DNA of 64,000 nt. It comes from Brachionus manjavacas. Its lineage: Eukaryota; Rotifera; Eurotatoria; Ploima; Brachionidae. Positions 33,166 through 45,020 of this stretch are shown in pieces. The notes under the pieces were generated by a model that saw only the letters and a list, made by a program, of their open reading frames with translations, was not told where the DNA came from and made no database searches. The DNA is taken from NCBI GenBank assembly GCA_019054805.1, contig JAHQIY010000006.1, forward strand, positions 6,076,001 through 6,140,000, in the 5' to 3' direction. The first letter of the stretch is position 1. Each line of letters starts with the position of its first letter. The translations under genes were made by a program, and so were the position numbers.

Positions 33166-35776
33166 TTTCCGAAATAAATTATGGGATTTTTTTCTTTACT
33201 ATTTCTCAAATAAAACACATTTAATATTATAATTCATTCAATTCTATGTTATTAGTTATTTTTAATAATGGCATAAATTTTATTTATGATTGATTATAAA
33301 AGCAGAATTTTAAGTTAAATCTTAATCTCTTTTATCAATAAAACTTTTCTATTCATTTAGAAAAATTCTTTAAACTTTTATGTAGACAGAAATTTTTTAG
33401 ACTCTCTTTTATGGCTGAAAATTTTGTTCTGAGTAAGACATTTTGATGGAATCAATTGATGAATGAAGAAGTCTAAATGCCATGATGCACAAAAAACAGC
33501 TAATGATTCAGTAATTTTAGTCAAACCTGATTAGTATTGCAAACCCAAAAATATGCTTCATTACCAGCACTGTTAATTTATTTCCTTTTAAAAAGAAAAG
33601 TACTTAAGTCCTAGATGAAAAATTTTATCGAAATTTTTAAAATGTTCTTTTAGAGTCACTTATTGAATTATATTAGTTTTTAATTTTTAAATGATGAAGC
33701 TGTTAATCATGTTAAAATTGAACTCTGCGGAAAACTAAAGATAAATTTGTATTGAAACGAATTATCATTCTCTTTCTTGTACTTAAAAAAGACTACTGAA
33801 CAAAACTTTTCAAATTATATCTTCATTTTCCACTTAATAAGCCATTATTCTAGTTAGTTGGTGTTTTTATTTATCTTATTTTCCGAAACACGTAGCCAAA
33901 CACGTCAATTTTTCGTGTCAATAATAAAAATAATATGATAATAACTAAAATAATATGTTTGCGACGAACCACTCTAAGAGCTTCTAAATAGTTAATAGTA
34001 TTAAAAAAATATGATTATGAAAGCTTTTTAGAATTTAATAAATAAATCTTAACAAATTTAAAAAATTTAAATGGAGATTTATCTGTTTTTTTCTAATTTT
34101 TGGAAAGGATGAGTAAATAATCTGAATGGTTTTGACATTTATCGAAAAAATGAAATCTGGCATTAACACAGTGATCATCTACCTTGGAAGCATCTTAAAA
34201 AGAAAGACAGTAAATAATTTCTTAGGCGAGAGATAAGAATATAAGATAATTAAACCATAAGTACCATTGGTTTAGCTATCTAGTTTAAGATTATTTTTAT
34301 TTTTTTTTATTTTTTTCTGAAAAAGTGAAGCACAACAACCAAAAATGAAATATTTACAAGTTATATTTTAAAATATGATTTTTTTTGTTTAATTATTTTA
34401 AATAAATTATCTTCTAGTCTAAAATGAATGTAATTCTCTTTTTATGTCCAATTTGATAAGCTTTAATAAATAATATTAATATTGATAGGGCCAAATTTTT
34501 AAAATTTAAATCTATTTGAAAAATATGAATTCGATTTTTTTTTAATTTTTCTCCTAATTAATTAAATTAATACAAAATAAAGTATTTAAATTTGATTTAA
34601 GAAAATTTAAATGCTAAAATTAAATTGTCTTTAATTTATGAAAAAATAAATTTAAAATTTAGCCTCAATTAGCCTTTATAAGAGTATAATCAAATTAAAT
34701 TTTATCTTGATAAATAAGCATGTTTTATTATTTTTATCATTTATTAAAAATACCTCTTGGGTAATGAGAAAAAAATTTCAAAAAAAAGTAAAAAAATGAA
34801 TAAATTGTAAATTTATATAAAACATAAAAAGGACAGCGAATGAACAAGCTTTTATTAATTAAAAGAGATTATCTTAAAATCACATTCTTAAAATTTTAAT
34901 ATTTAAATTGGATAATGTAAATAAAATTAATTTTTGAGAAATCCTTGGTGAGATCTATCTAGTCCCCACCAACAAAAAACTTTCATCCTTAAATCTAACT
35001 TTTTTCACAAAGAAAAATTTTCAGCACAAAAATAACTGCTCTCTTCAAGTAAAAAAAGCAAAAATGTTTAATTCAAGAGCCCAAAAAACTGCCAAATCAA
35101 TGGCTTCTTGGACCAATTTCAGCAAAATAGCCAAAAACATTTATGAGTTCAATGGTTATTCCAAACTAGACTTTAAGAAACGGACATGCGGATGCATATA
35201 TTTAATTAAATTGGGCTATTTTGGTAACCCCACTTAGCCTTAAAAAGCTACTTAAGTTAAATTTTTTTATTGAAAATTTTATAAACACTTTTTGATTAAA
35301 TTAAATAACAAATTTATTAAATTTTTTTTCACCACAAAAAATTTGTTAAAGCCAGTTATTAGGTAAAAATTATTAAATATGTAAAATTATTATTCATTTT
35401 TGAATTTGGCACAAAAAAATTGTGTATTATAGGGATTTGAGTTAAAAAAGCTTTGGTTTGTGGTGGAAAGTTTTTGGTTTTTTTCCATTCAATTTCAATT
35501 TAGTTTTTTTAGTATGATTTAGTTAGTAGCTTAAGTATTTGTTTGATTTTTTTATAAGCTTAGTTTGAGTTTAAGCAGTATCTTAATGATTCAACAAGTG
35601 CATCTTTCTCTAATTCATTTCTCTCTAAATAGTTGTCTTTTACTTTAGTTTCACAGAGTTTTCCAAGTTCTTCACTGTTTCCATCTCATGTGTAAAAACC
35701 TTGTAACTCACTAATGATTGAGTTTTTGTTAATTGACCCACTGGGTTTATTTTCAATTTATTTTTTTATTTATTTA
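33166..35776. other. AT-rich spacer
   Basis: Spacer with no confident gene. The only coding-like stretch is the 58-codon ORF at 35064-35237, listed separately. Confidence 0.4.
35064..35237 (+). pseudogene. Possible UQCRB-like (complex III subunit 7) N-terminal fragment
   Basis: A 58-codon ORF starting MFNSRAQKTAKSMASW. Residues 12-35 (SMASWTNFSKIAKNIYEFNG, then YSKL) resemble the N-terminus of the 14-kDa bc1 complex subunit, which runs W-x-x-x-x-x-x-x-Y-x-x-x-G-x-x-K-L. The rest does not continue in that family and no second exon was found. It may be a decayed retrocopy fragment, or a chance resemblance. Confidence 0.2.
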
Positions 35777-37957
35777 CAGTCGAGTCTTGTTATAACGATG
35801 CTGATTAATACGATATTCGCTTCATAACAATATTTTTTTAGATAATTTACATTCCTCAATATAATAGCATGTTAAATTTATTTGTTAATACGATGTTTCT
35901 TTAATACGATAGTTTTATTCAGAAAAAAAAAAACAAATCAGTGCTAATTCATCGTTTTTTTTAAACAAAAAAACTTGAAATTTCGAATGATTTTAATAGA
36001 AATAATCTCACTCCATTCTGAGCTGTCACAGAACTTGTGAAAAAATATAATAGACCTCAGAGTACTGTTTCTTCTATTCTTAAGGCAGAGAATTAGGAAA
36101 AGATAAAAACTAATATGAAAATAATTTAATCAATCCTAGCTCTAAAAGAATGAGAGGGTCTAATTATGTTAAAATTGAAGAGGCTCTTGATCAAATCAGT
36201 TATGTTGTATTTTTTTATTTATTTATTTAATAATACAATTCACGTCACAAAGACGATTAAAAAAAAATATATATATCAGACACATATAAAAATATTACTC
36301 TTAAAGGTTCAAGCTCAGACTATTAAATACGCAACTTTGTTCAATCAAATTGATTTTAAAGCTAGCAATGGATGGTAAAACGGGTTTAAATACAGGCATA
36401 ATATTACCTTTAAAACTATTGCATAGATACTCGCGTTATTTTTTAGTGACATTGCCGAAGTTATTTGGAAAGAAGTCCAAAAAGCCCTTTTTGCAGACGA
36501 TTTATGTATTTGTTTCTCAAGTGCTTCCGTAAAAGAGATTGAAAAAACACTCAATCGAGCAATAAACTTCATCTCCACTTACTGCAAAAAATGGGGTTTA
36601 GTCATCAATTCAAGCAAAACAATTCATACCATGTTCACAACAGCAGGTCATCGTTCTAAATATGAATCGAAATATGGACTTAAAGTTATCCAAGACGGAA
36701 CTTAAATTCCACTTGAACCTTACCCGACTTTTCTAGGTATCCAATTTGATCCGAAGCTCTGCTTTAAAAAACTATTTGAAAGCCTCACCTCAAGAGCCAC
36801 GTCCAAAATAAACTTAATCAGTAGAGTTAGAGGTTTGAATCTAAAAAATGGCATTTACAAGAATTTTATTCGTTCAATTTTCGATTACGCTTTTATTCCT
36901 CTGTCTAGTGCAACTCAGAAAATTTAACCAGAAAGTCAAACGCTTCAAACCAAAGCCCTCAGACACATTAAGTTCTTTCCGATCAGGACGAGAATAACCC
37001 ACATTCACGAAAAGTTACGGATCGAGCTAACATCAAATAGAACTCAATCACTTCTCGAAAGTTTTTTCATCAGACGCGAAAACCTTGCACAGCTAAACTT
37101 AGATCTTGACGAATTCATGTTGCACGAAACGAATAACAATCCCAAATTTAATTCATTGTTCCAAAACTTTAATATTTTCCTAAATGGAACATAGTTCTGG
37201 GTCAATACGCTTATCAAACAACAAACCGCTAATTTTATATTTATTTATGTTTTTTATGTGTTTTTTTATTTTATTTTTGACTTTTACTCGAAACACATTT
37301 AAACAATTTTTGATCCTTTTTTAATAATCGTTAGGCTAAAAAGAAGGACTTTGTTCCATTCTGAGTAGCCTGAGGGTTTCCCTCAAATAAATAAAATATA
37401 ATAATAATAATAATATGGCATAGATAAACTACGATTGTATTTTGCCCAAAAGAACGAAGACTGTTCTTTATTCATTGATCAGCTGTCTAAAATGGATCAA
37501 TTTTGTAGCGTTGATCAGTCTTTTCAAAGTAAAATTGATAAATATTTTTCTTTTTAATCTACTTTTTATTTTTTAATAAACAATAATTCCTTAAAAACAA
37601 TTTATTTTCAATTTTTTCTTCCCATTTTTTTTAAATTGTTTATTAGTAAATTTGAAATGGCGCTGAGTAATAAAACTCCTTTTGCCATTGGTTTGATTAA
37701 AACAAGTTTCAAGTCATATTTTTTTTTGACAATAAAAGAAACTGTAAGACTTTAAACGAAAAGGGAATTGACACTATTAGAAAATGAAGAAGACAATAAA
37801 GAAAAAGGAAAACAAAAATAGTTATTAAACATCAATTGTCCAGTGAATTAAATCACTTGAAAAAAGTGAAAGAGGAGTTTTTTGTTCTTTTTTTTTTCTC
37901 ATCCTTTAACATGCAAATTTGATTAATAATATACTGGTTGTTACGATGACTCGACTG
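35777..37957 (+). mobile_element. pogo/Tigger-like DNA transposon (with nested LINE)
   Basis: Terminal inverted repeats: CAGTCGAGTCTTGTTATAACGA at the left, and the reverse complement of GATGACTCGACTG at the right. They are flanked by TA at 35775-35776 and 37958-37959. Left internal DNA encodes the CENP-B/psq-type helix-turn-helix (LTELVKKYNRPQSTVSSILK, later KRMRGSNYVKIEEALDQ, about 36015-36195), with stops. Right internal DNA (about 37448-37550) reads NEDCSLFIDQLSKMDQFC, resembling the C-terminal tail of pogo transposases. The catalytic centre is missing because a LINE is inserted between the halves. Confidence 0.82.
36200..37420 (+). mobile_element. LINE fragment nested in the pogo element
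   Basis: Plus-strand RT from about motif C: ALFADDLCICFSSAS, then AINFISTYCKKWGLVINSSK, FLGIQFDPKLCF, IFDYAFIPLSSATQKI, ALRHIKFFPIRTRITHIHEK and LESFFIRRENLAQLNL to a stop near 37195, with only about three in-frame stops, so it is fairly young. The 3' end carries AGGCTAAAAAGAAGGACTTTG, a GAGGGTTTCCCTC hairpin and an AAATAAAATATAATAATAAT tail (about 37380-37418). 5'-truncated. Confidence 0.8.
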
Positions 37958-37962
37958 TAGAT

Positions 37963-38040
37963 AGTTTTTAGAATACCCCAGGCAACTCAGAATGGATCAG
38001 GGTCCTTCTTATCAGCCTAACGATTGAATAAAAACATAAA
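37963..38040 (-). mobile_element. LINE 3' end, inverted relative to the nested copy
   Basis: On the minus strand the words CGTTAGGCTGATAAGAAGGA and CCATTCTGAGTTGCCTGGGG match the 3' end of the LINE at 37.33-37.38 kb in inverted orientation. It lies immediately outside the right pogo terminus, so the pogo element may have landed in an older LINE tail. Confidence 0.65.
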
Positions 38041-38581
38041 AAAATAAAAAAGATTAATGACTAAGGATAAATAAATAAAAATTGTCTAATTTTTGGTAAA
38101 TAATTAAATAAAAAAAAAAGAAAACATTGCATATTTATCTTCGGATGTCCTGTAAAAAATATTGAATTTTCCAAAAAGTGTGTAAAATTTTTTTTTGTTT
38201 ATTTTCAATTAATTTTCAATAAAAACCATTCAGTTTATTTATAGTCGACATTTGAGCCCACAATGATTTACTCTTTTATTCGAATTTTTAAATTCGAGTT
38301 CTTGACTACTCTTACAGCATAAATTTCCTCAATTTTCACCAAAAAACTTATAGCCTGGTACATTTTAATTTAAACAAATTTAACTTGTATTAAAGTATAA
38401 AGATTAAAAATTTAAAACAGAGACATGTTTTCATGCTTAGCTCATGACCAAGTATTATGAATGATTTTACAGGTAAAAAAACTTTTAAATAAAATTTCAA
38501 AAAACGCATTGGAAAAAATTAAATTTTCTGAGAATATTTATTTACAATTAGGTTAATATAATGCAAGGGGAACAAAAAGTT
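38041..38581. other. AT-rich spacer
   Basis: Nothing recognised apart from A-rich sequence that may extend the inverted LINE tail. Confidence 0.35.
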
Positions 38582-39395
38582 CTATTGTCTTTGACTATTA
38601 TTGAAAACTGCGATTAGTTTGAAAAAAAATGTTGTTAGTGTGAACATACAAGCTGCGCCCAGTACAATCATGGCTATACTTCCATATTTCAAATTGGACT
38701 CTTCACAGTTAATTACAAAATCTGTCTTATAATTCGGTCTTATACATGAAGAATATCGAGTCGCTGCAACGCAATTAATCACAATCAGGGCACCCAAATT
38801 CATGGTTATGCATAAAAAATGTATCAAAATTGTAATTATCAACAACCATATCTTTGAATACTTGACTTTTAAAAAAATTTGCTATTTAAAATAAAATTTT
38901 TTAAAGAAAAATTTTAAATTTACTTGTTAGAATAGCAGACATGAGAGTGATTAAATTGACAAAACCAGCCCAAAGACCGCTAGCAATTTGACTTAGAACC
39001 GCATTGTAATTCATTAAGACTATTTGAAAAGAAATTAAAGTGAGACTTGATAAACAAATGAACAAAATGTGTCTGATTAAATAGGGCTTCTGAAAATGTA
39101 AACTAAACTGCTTTTGAAGCCTGGTATGCATGCTCGATTCAATTCGAATTACGACTGGCTCAGTGTTTAGAGCATACTGGCTTTGAGATGGTAAATTGGT
39201 CAAAAACAACTGGTCATAACTAATTGGTTCGGACGAATTCTGGAACAAATCCGGCACAGATGACACTGGCTCATTTATTTTAGATTGAGATTGATCCGAG
39301 TTGAACGGATATATGGAGCTGTAAGGTGGAGGCTGCGATTCATCATCTAAAAATGTGTGGTTTGTGTACGCGTTTTGGTTGTGTTGGACTGCCAT
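38582..39395 (-). CDS. Small four-TM membrane protein, family member D, with PPPY motif
   Basis: Two exons (38924-39395, 38582-38865), 251 residues. A long polar N-terminal tail (about 105 residues) includes QPPPYSS, a PPxY motif that in other membrane proteins recruits WW-domain ubiquitin ligases. TM1 (ILFICLSSLTLISFQIVLM), TM2 (SGLWAGFVNLITLMSAILTS), TM3 (LCITMNLGALIVINCVAA), a loop with Cys (SSCIRP, NCEES) and TM4 (IAMIVLGAACMFTLTTFFF). The phase-1 intron after ILTS, followed by IKYS, matches member C exactly. Cytosolic N- and C-termini are expected from the four-TM layout. Confidence 0.8.
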
Positions 39396-42084
39396 TTAGA
39401 TATTTAGCTTCGAGAAAATAAAAACATTTCTTTTTAAATCTATTTTCCGAAAAAAAAGATAGGTTATCAGATGCAAATTGTGTGCTAGATAAAATATTTT
39501 TATTATCTCTACTTTTTGACACAAAAATGAATTTATTATACTTGTAGGTGTATGTGGAAAAATTTACTATTTGTTTTCATTTGTTTAACATTTGATAATT
39601 TCAAACAAACGCACTTGTTTCCTCATAAAAGAAATCAGAAAATTTAGAAAAAATAATTTAGAAAAATAATATTATGAAAATTTTTTATTTTTGTTTTAAT
39701 TATAAAAGGGCTTTATTGAGAAAAAAATAGAGCGTTCGTTGTTATTTCCTTTGGCGAAAGCAACCAAGTGTAAAAATCCGGAAACTTTTTCACATGATTT
39801 TTATACTTTGGGCCCATCAAATTAAAATGTTAGAGCCAGCTTTAAAAGCCCAATTTTAAGCAAATATTGGATTTAAACACAAGAAATTTAGAGTGACTTT
39901 AGATAACACACAATTTAAGCCAGTCCATTTAGGCACTTGAAATCTTTGCCGGCCAAACTTGACATTCATATCTTAGAATATTAAATTAAAAGTTAAATAT
40001 TTGTTTTTTGCGAATTATCACGGTGATAAATAGGCTTCAAACTAGCCTGGATGGCTTTGAATTTAAATGACAAACGCTCTTAGAAATTAATTATTATTTA
40101 AATAAAACTAACCTATTTTGACTTGAGCTCTCTCCTGAATTGAACAAATGCGTAAGGGAAAATAACTGCTTAATTTTAAAATGAATTAGGCTTTTTATAT
40201 TTGTATCAGGTCATTCAAGCCCCTCAGATTTCTATGACTGCAAATATTTGCACTAACATAATTTTATGAAATAATCTGAATCTTGTGTGCTATTTATTAC
40301 TTAATAAAAATATTATTTATTATGAATTATCGATTTTGAATGCGGAAATCTGAACTCGGATACCACAGACTGATCGCTTTGGAACTATTTAAATAAATCG
40401 ATTTCAATCAACAATTGACCCAGCGAAAGAGGAAATTTACCTACTAATCTATTAGCCAGAAAAGCTCTACACAAATTAATTAAAATAATATTTAGCCCCA
40501 AATCCTAATTCATTAGTTAGCCAAAATATTTTTTTTCTTTATCGGGTTGTTTTTTAGAAAATTTTCTGGCAGAAATTTTATATCATTTTTGATTTTTTTA
40601 AATTTAGATAAGACTTTAATCGTTTCGGAAAATTTCAAAAAAATGTTGTAAAATAAAACCAACTTTTGATTTATGCAAAAAAAGAAACTGTTCTAGCTTT
40701 AATTAAAATTTAATTTTAAATCTAGTTATGTAACAAGATAATTATCTTGGAAATAATTCAAATTTTTGCTAATTAAAAGAATTTGTCTCCCTAAATGCAT
40801 CTAGGAAAAGTTCACTAAATTTAAAAAATTTCGAACAAAGGAAAAAGTCCATTCAAATCTAAAGTCTAAAATTTTGTTTTAGATGACATTTAATGCAAGG
40901 TGCACAAATTAATTCTTAAAGTCTGGATCTTATCAAATTTATAATGATTAAAACATAAATAAATTTATTATTTATTGATCGATTGAGTCTAAGAAATTGC
41001 TAATTATTTCTTTTATGCTAAATCATAACTTAAAAATTTATTAGTTCAATAAATATTCACAATCTTTAGATTATCATTCTTTATGCAAAATAAATTTATT
41101 TTTTACTTGAATATTTAAACAACTTCATTATTTTTCTATTTCTTTTTCAATTTGAATGCTAAATTTATTAATTTATCAACTTTGTAAATTATGATGAGTT
41201 TGAGTATAAAATTAAAAAATTTCTAGTTATCAAAAATAAAATTTTTACAAAATTTTTAAATGATACTATTTCGTTAAATGAAATGCTATCAAATTTTTAT
41301 TTTTGAACTTTAAAAAACACTAAGCTTTCTAGCCCCAAAATCAAACTTATACATCAAGTTCTAAAAAAAGTATTTTTCGTGCTGAACTTTTATATTTGGA
41401 TAGACAATTTCTAGAAAATTAAATTTTTTATTTTTAATCAATGCTCATAAAAATGGTGAAATAAATTCTGTTTACTGTTTTAATTTTTTTTAAATTTTAA
41501 TTTTAAAGATTAAAATTTAAGTTGAAATTTCTGAGAAATTGGTATTAAACTTTTGAAATGCATTTTAAAAAAAAAATTGATTGTGCTTTCCTTAATTTAT
41601 TAAGAGAAAAAATAAAATTATTATTTGTTAAACTTTACTTGTAAAATATTTTTGTATTTTTTTTTCATTTTTTTAATGATTGTATCATTATAAATTGAAA
41701 TTCTTTCTAGTTTTAAGTATCTTTTTACATTGTATTAATTAATCAGTTTCTGAATCAATTTTATTGTAAGAAAAAATTACTAACCTCTTTGGAATATGGG
41801 TTAGTTTATCCTAATCAGTTTATATGAGAAAGAATAATAAAATTTTTTTAATTGATTTTAAATATCTAAAAATAAATTATAAAATCTGTTTACAAACTTT
41901 TTCAGCTTTTTGGAAAACACCCGATTTTTAAAAAAAAATTAATTAATCCTTTTTTCTTTATTTGACCAAAATCCTCTGAAAATTGACCGCTTAAACTGAT
42001 TAAATTTGCACTTTTAGAAAATCGATTATTAGAAAGACAAAAAAGCCATATTTGAAATAAATTTTTAATAAAATGATAAAAATT
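39396..42084. other. AT-rich spacer
   Basis: 2.7 kb with no supported gene. A short interrupted palindrome, TTATCACGGTGATAA, lies at about 40016-40030. The 92-codon ORF at 41902-42180 (-) overlaps a LINE relic on the other strand and has no domain. Confidence 0.4.
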
Positions 42085-42595
42085 TTTAATTTGAGTTCCT
42101 GAACTCAATGGGTAAAAACTTCCTAACCCATCACGTTCTGGAGCCCACTTTAAGAATAACATCCTGGACCTCGTTATCACTAACGATCCTTGTCTCCCGA
42201 GTAGTATACGGCTCCCCTCTCAGTTCTACTGATAAGGACGGCCTGCACGCAACTCTCACCTGGAAGGACGAGCCACTCGCACTCGTCTCCTCGCCAAATT
42301 CTCGCTCTTGGTAGCCATGAGCTCTTCAGCGAGAGTTTTTACGATGGCATCAAGCTCTTGGACAACGATATGAACATTGCCTATAACCAAGTAGTCGAGT
42401 CGTATACTCATGTGTCCTGCATCGCCATCTCAACTCGTTAGCCCTCGCAAGCGCCCCAGTCCCAAGTGGATTTGATGAATGATAGGATCAAGCATCTAAC
42501 CAAAAAGAAGTATAAGCTTTATTACCAAGTCCGCTCTTCCCCTCGAAATTCCTCTCAGAAAAGCTTATGCTCTGGTATATAGTTCTAGTTAAAGC
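42085..42595 (+). mobile_element. LINE endonuclease/linker relic in a G+C-rich patch
   Basis: Frame-shifted pieces read FLTHHVLEPT, NNILDLVITNDPC, VVYGSPLSSTDKDGLHATL, ESFYDGIKLLDNDMNIAY and DLMNDRIKHLTKKKYKLYYQ. This matches the C-terminal end of an AP-endonuclease and the following linker of jockey/CR1-like LINEs. The patch is visibly richer in G+C than anything around it, unlike the AT-rich LINE at 18.9-22 kb, so it comes from a different family. Confidence 0.7.
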
Positions 42596-44042
42596 ATCCG
42601 GAAAAATGTAAGCTATGGTTCTATAATAAATACTTATTTTAGTGGAAGGTCAAATGAAAAATATCAAAAAAATTAAAAAATTTATAACACTATAACACTA
42701 AATTAATAAAATATATTTGAAAATTTAAAATTTTTTATATTTCCCTAAATTTAATACAAAATATCTAAAATACTATTTTAGCAAAATATAAGTGAATTTT
42801 TGGTCAAAAAATTTTAAAAACAAAAAAAGAATTAAAAAAGAGTCTAGTTTCAGATTCTGAAATAAAAACATGAAGTAAACGGTGTTTTGAAGGACTACTT
42901 ACGTTTTTATTAAAAAATGACACTTTTTTGATTGTTTTTCTTGTAGTAAAACATGAAAGAAGCCAAATTTATAAAAACTCTACACACCATTTTGTAGATT
43001 ATCTTCTCCGCTTTCAGAATATATATACATTTTATATTATTTATTTATTTTTGTCTTAGATATTTCCTTTAGAGTACAAGCACCATGCACTCAAATATAA
43101 AGACTTAGAGAGGTAGTGGTCAAAATTTTTTTTTTCAAAATTTTTTAAAATACGGTTTTGAGGATTTTCAGGTACGTAGAATTTGAATTTAAGGTCGAAA
43201 ATCAATTCTGGAGATAGTGTCAACGTTCAGAAAAAACTTTCAACAAATCATGCGCTAGTTAATGGCATGCTCAACTCAATCCCAAAAATTAACGTTATTG
43301 AGTTCATCGAAGCACCTCAATTACCAAGACCGCGAGCCATACATTACCAAAAATTAGTTTGAGCCTAAACGGTGTTCGAGAGACGGCAGAGAGTCCAAAA
43401 TCTGGTGAGAAGTCTAGATACACCACCAACAACCAGAGTAAATAGACTCACTTGTGGACATGTTCAATATGCTTCGACATCCTTTGAAAGAGTTTGGTGA
43501 TCCCAACAACAACAATTAACAAATTTTGTCGTAATTTAATTTATATTTATTAAATAAACTATTATTTTTATTGTTTTTAAAACTAAAATTTAGTTACTTC
43601 ACAAATCAATAATTGATTTTCAAAATATTTTAAAATTTTTAATTTAGTTAATTTAACAAATTTTTGTTTTTTTAAATATTCTAAAATTTTTGTTTTGATA
43701 ATTCTTTTAAAAATCAATTCTTTTAAAGATTAATGCAAAATATTACAAGTTGAATTAATTAGGTTTTGTAAAAGGTATTTAATTATATAAGAGTCAACTA
43801 TATTTATTTAAAAAAAATCAAAAATACTGAAGTTAGGAACAATTTTATGACTCTTAATATTTGTGCACAATTTTTTTAGTAAAAATTCCACAGAATTAAT
43901 AACAATCGCCAAAAAAAAAATAATGAAATAATAAAGTTAATATTGTGTCAATTTTTTTAATAAGTAAAAATACCAAAAAAATTTAATTTTTTCCATTTAA
44001 TCAATAAAAAACCTTTTTAGTAAAAGAAAACTTAAAAAATAA
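42596..44042. other. AT-rich spacer with an unclassified moderate-G+C island
   Basis: Mostly featureless. About 43180-43510 is less AT-rich and coding-like on the plus strand (NGMLNSIPKINVIEFIEAPQ, later NRLTCGHVQYASTSFERVW) but interrupted. I cannot classify it; it is probably an old mobile-element or retrocopy remnant. Confidence 0.35.
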
Positions 44043-44378
44043 CTACGGTTCGGGATGATTCGAATGAGTCTCATCTGATTCTTTTAATTTGCATCGATTA
44101 TGATTGATCAATTCTAAATCAAAAGCTGACCCATGAACCGACAAAAAAATCGACTAATCCCATCTTGTTTGCTCTTTAACTCTCAAAAATTTCCTTTCTA
44201 TTTCCTTAAAAATGATAAAAAATACAGACATTTAAAATTTTAAATTCTTGCTTCTTATCCTTTTGTTAGACTTTTGCAAGACTTTTTGATATGGAAACGA
44301 TTCCGCATCATTGAGAGTTTCGTCTTCAGGATTGAGTAATACGCTTTCACTTGATTTGGTCTGATCGACGGATTGCAT
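44043..44378 (-). CDS. Possible small two-exon gene, unknown product
   Basis: A 48-codon ORF (44232-44378; MQSVDQTKSSESVLLNPEDE, then TLNDAESFPYQKVLQKSNKR) and, downstream, a segment at 44043-44153 open from an AG acceptor (SIFLSVHGSAFDLELINHNR, then a polar end HSNHPEP and stop). Both look protein-like rather than A/T-run-like, but I found no convincing donor that joins them. Treat as tentative. Confidence 0.25.
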
Positions 44379-44817
44379 AAAAATGTTCGCTTTTATCAAT
44401 AAAAACTTCAAATAATTTACTATTTGGATGAGTGCTTAATTTGTTAACAATTAAAAAAAATATTGATTTTTTAAGAATTTAGTTGCAATTTATTTGATAA
44501 AAGTTGTAAATTTAAAAGATTTGTTATGCATTTATTGATTTGATTATTTTATTTATAATATGTTCGGAAAAAAATAAAGAGATAAAAATAAATAATTTTT
44601 GTTGAAACTTTAAATAAGTTTGTGGTAATTTTTACTAAATTTATTGTGTTCGATACTGACAGCCCAATTCTGTTTCATTTAATCTAAACTTTATAAAATA
44701 TACAAAAAAAATAGAATTAGAAAATTTTTTTTTGTTGCAGGTAGAAAAATTTTTCAATCACAAAAAAAACAATTCTATAACAAAAATATTTTATTTTGTT
44801 TTTTTTTTTGAAACCGA

Positions 44818-45020
44818 CTAGTCGGCCTCATCATTTTTAACAGGATTCGGCACAATTTTTAAACGAATTGAACATTTGTCGCATTGAAAACAAATAACAT
44901 CACCAGCAAATTTTTCAGTGGTACGGTGGCTGTCCGCAAATTCCCATCAAAATCCTTTACTTGTTTCGATAAATTTTATCAAAGCATAATTGTTTTGATT
45001 TAATAATAATGGTTTCGTTT
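44818..45020 (-). pseudogene. FLYWCH/transposase-type zinc-domain remnant
   Basis: The minus strand reads NNYALIKFIETSKGF, stop, WEFADSHRTTEKFAGDVICF, QCDKCSIRLKIV, ending NDEAD-stop. The W-x-F...H...C-x2-C...R-L-K layout resembles the WRKY/FLYWCH-type N-terminal domain of MULE transposons and the first half of the ORF at 7749-8096. The in-frame stop marks decay, unless it is skipped by splicing. Confidence 0.4.

Noticed and set aside
41902-42180. 92-codon minus-strand ORF
   Set aside because: Its 5' half is antisense to a LINE relic and the rest is Ile/Phe/Lys-rich chance sequence.
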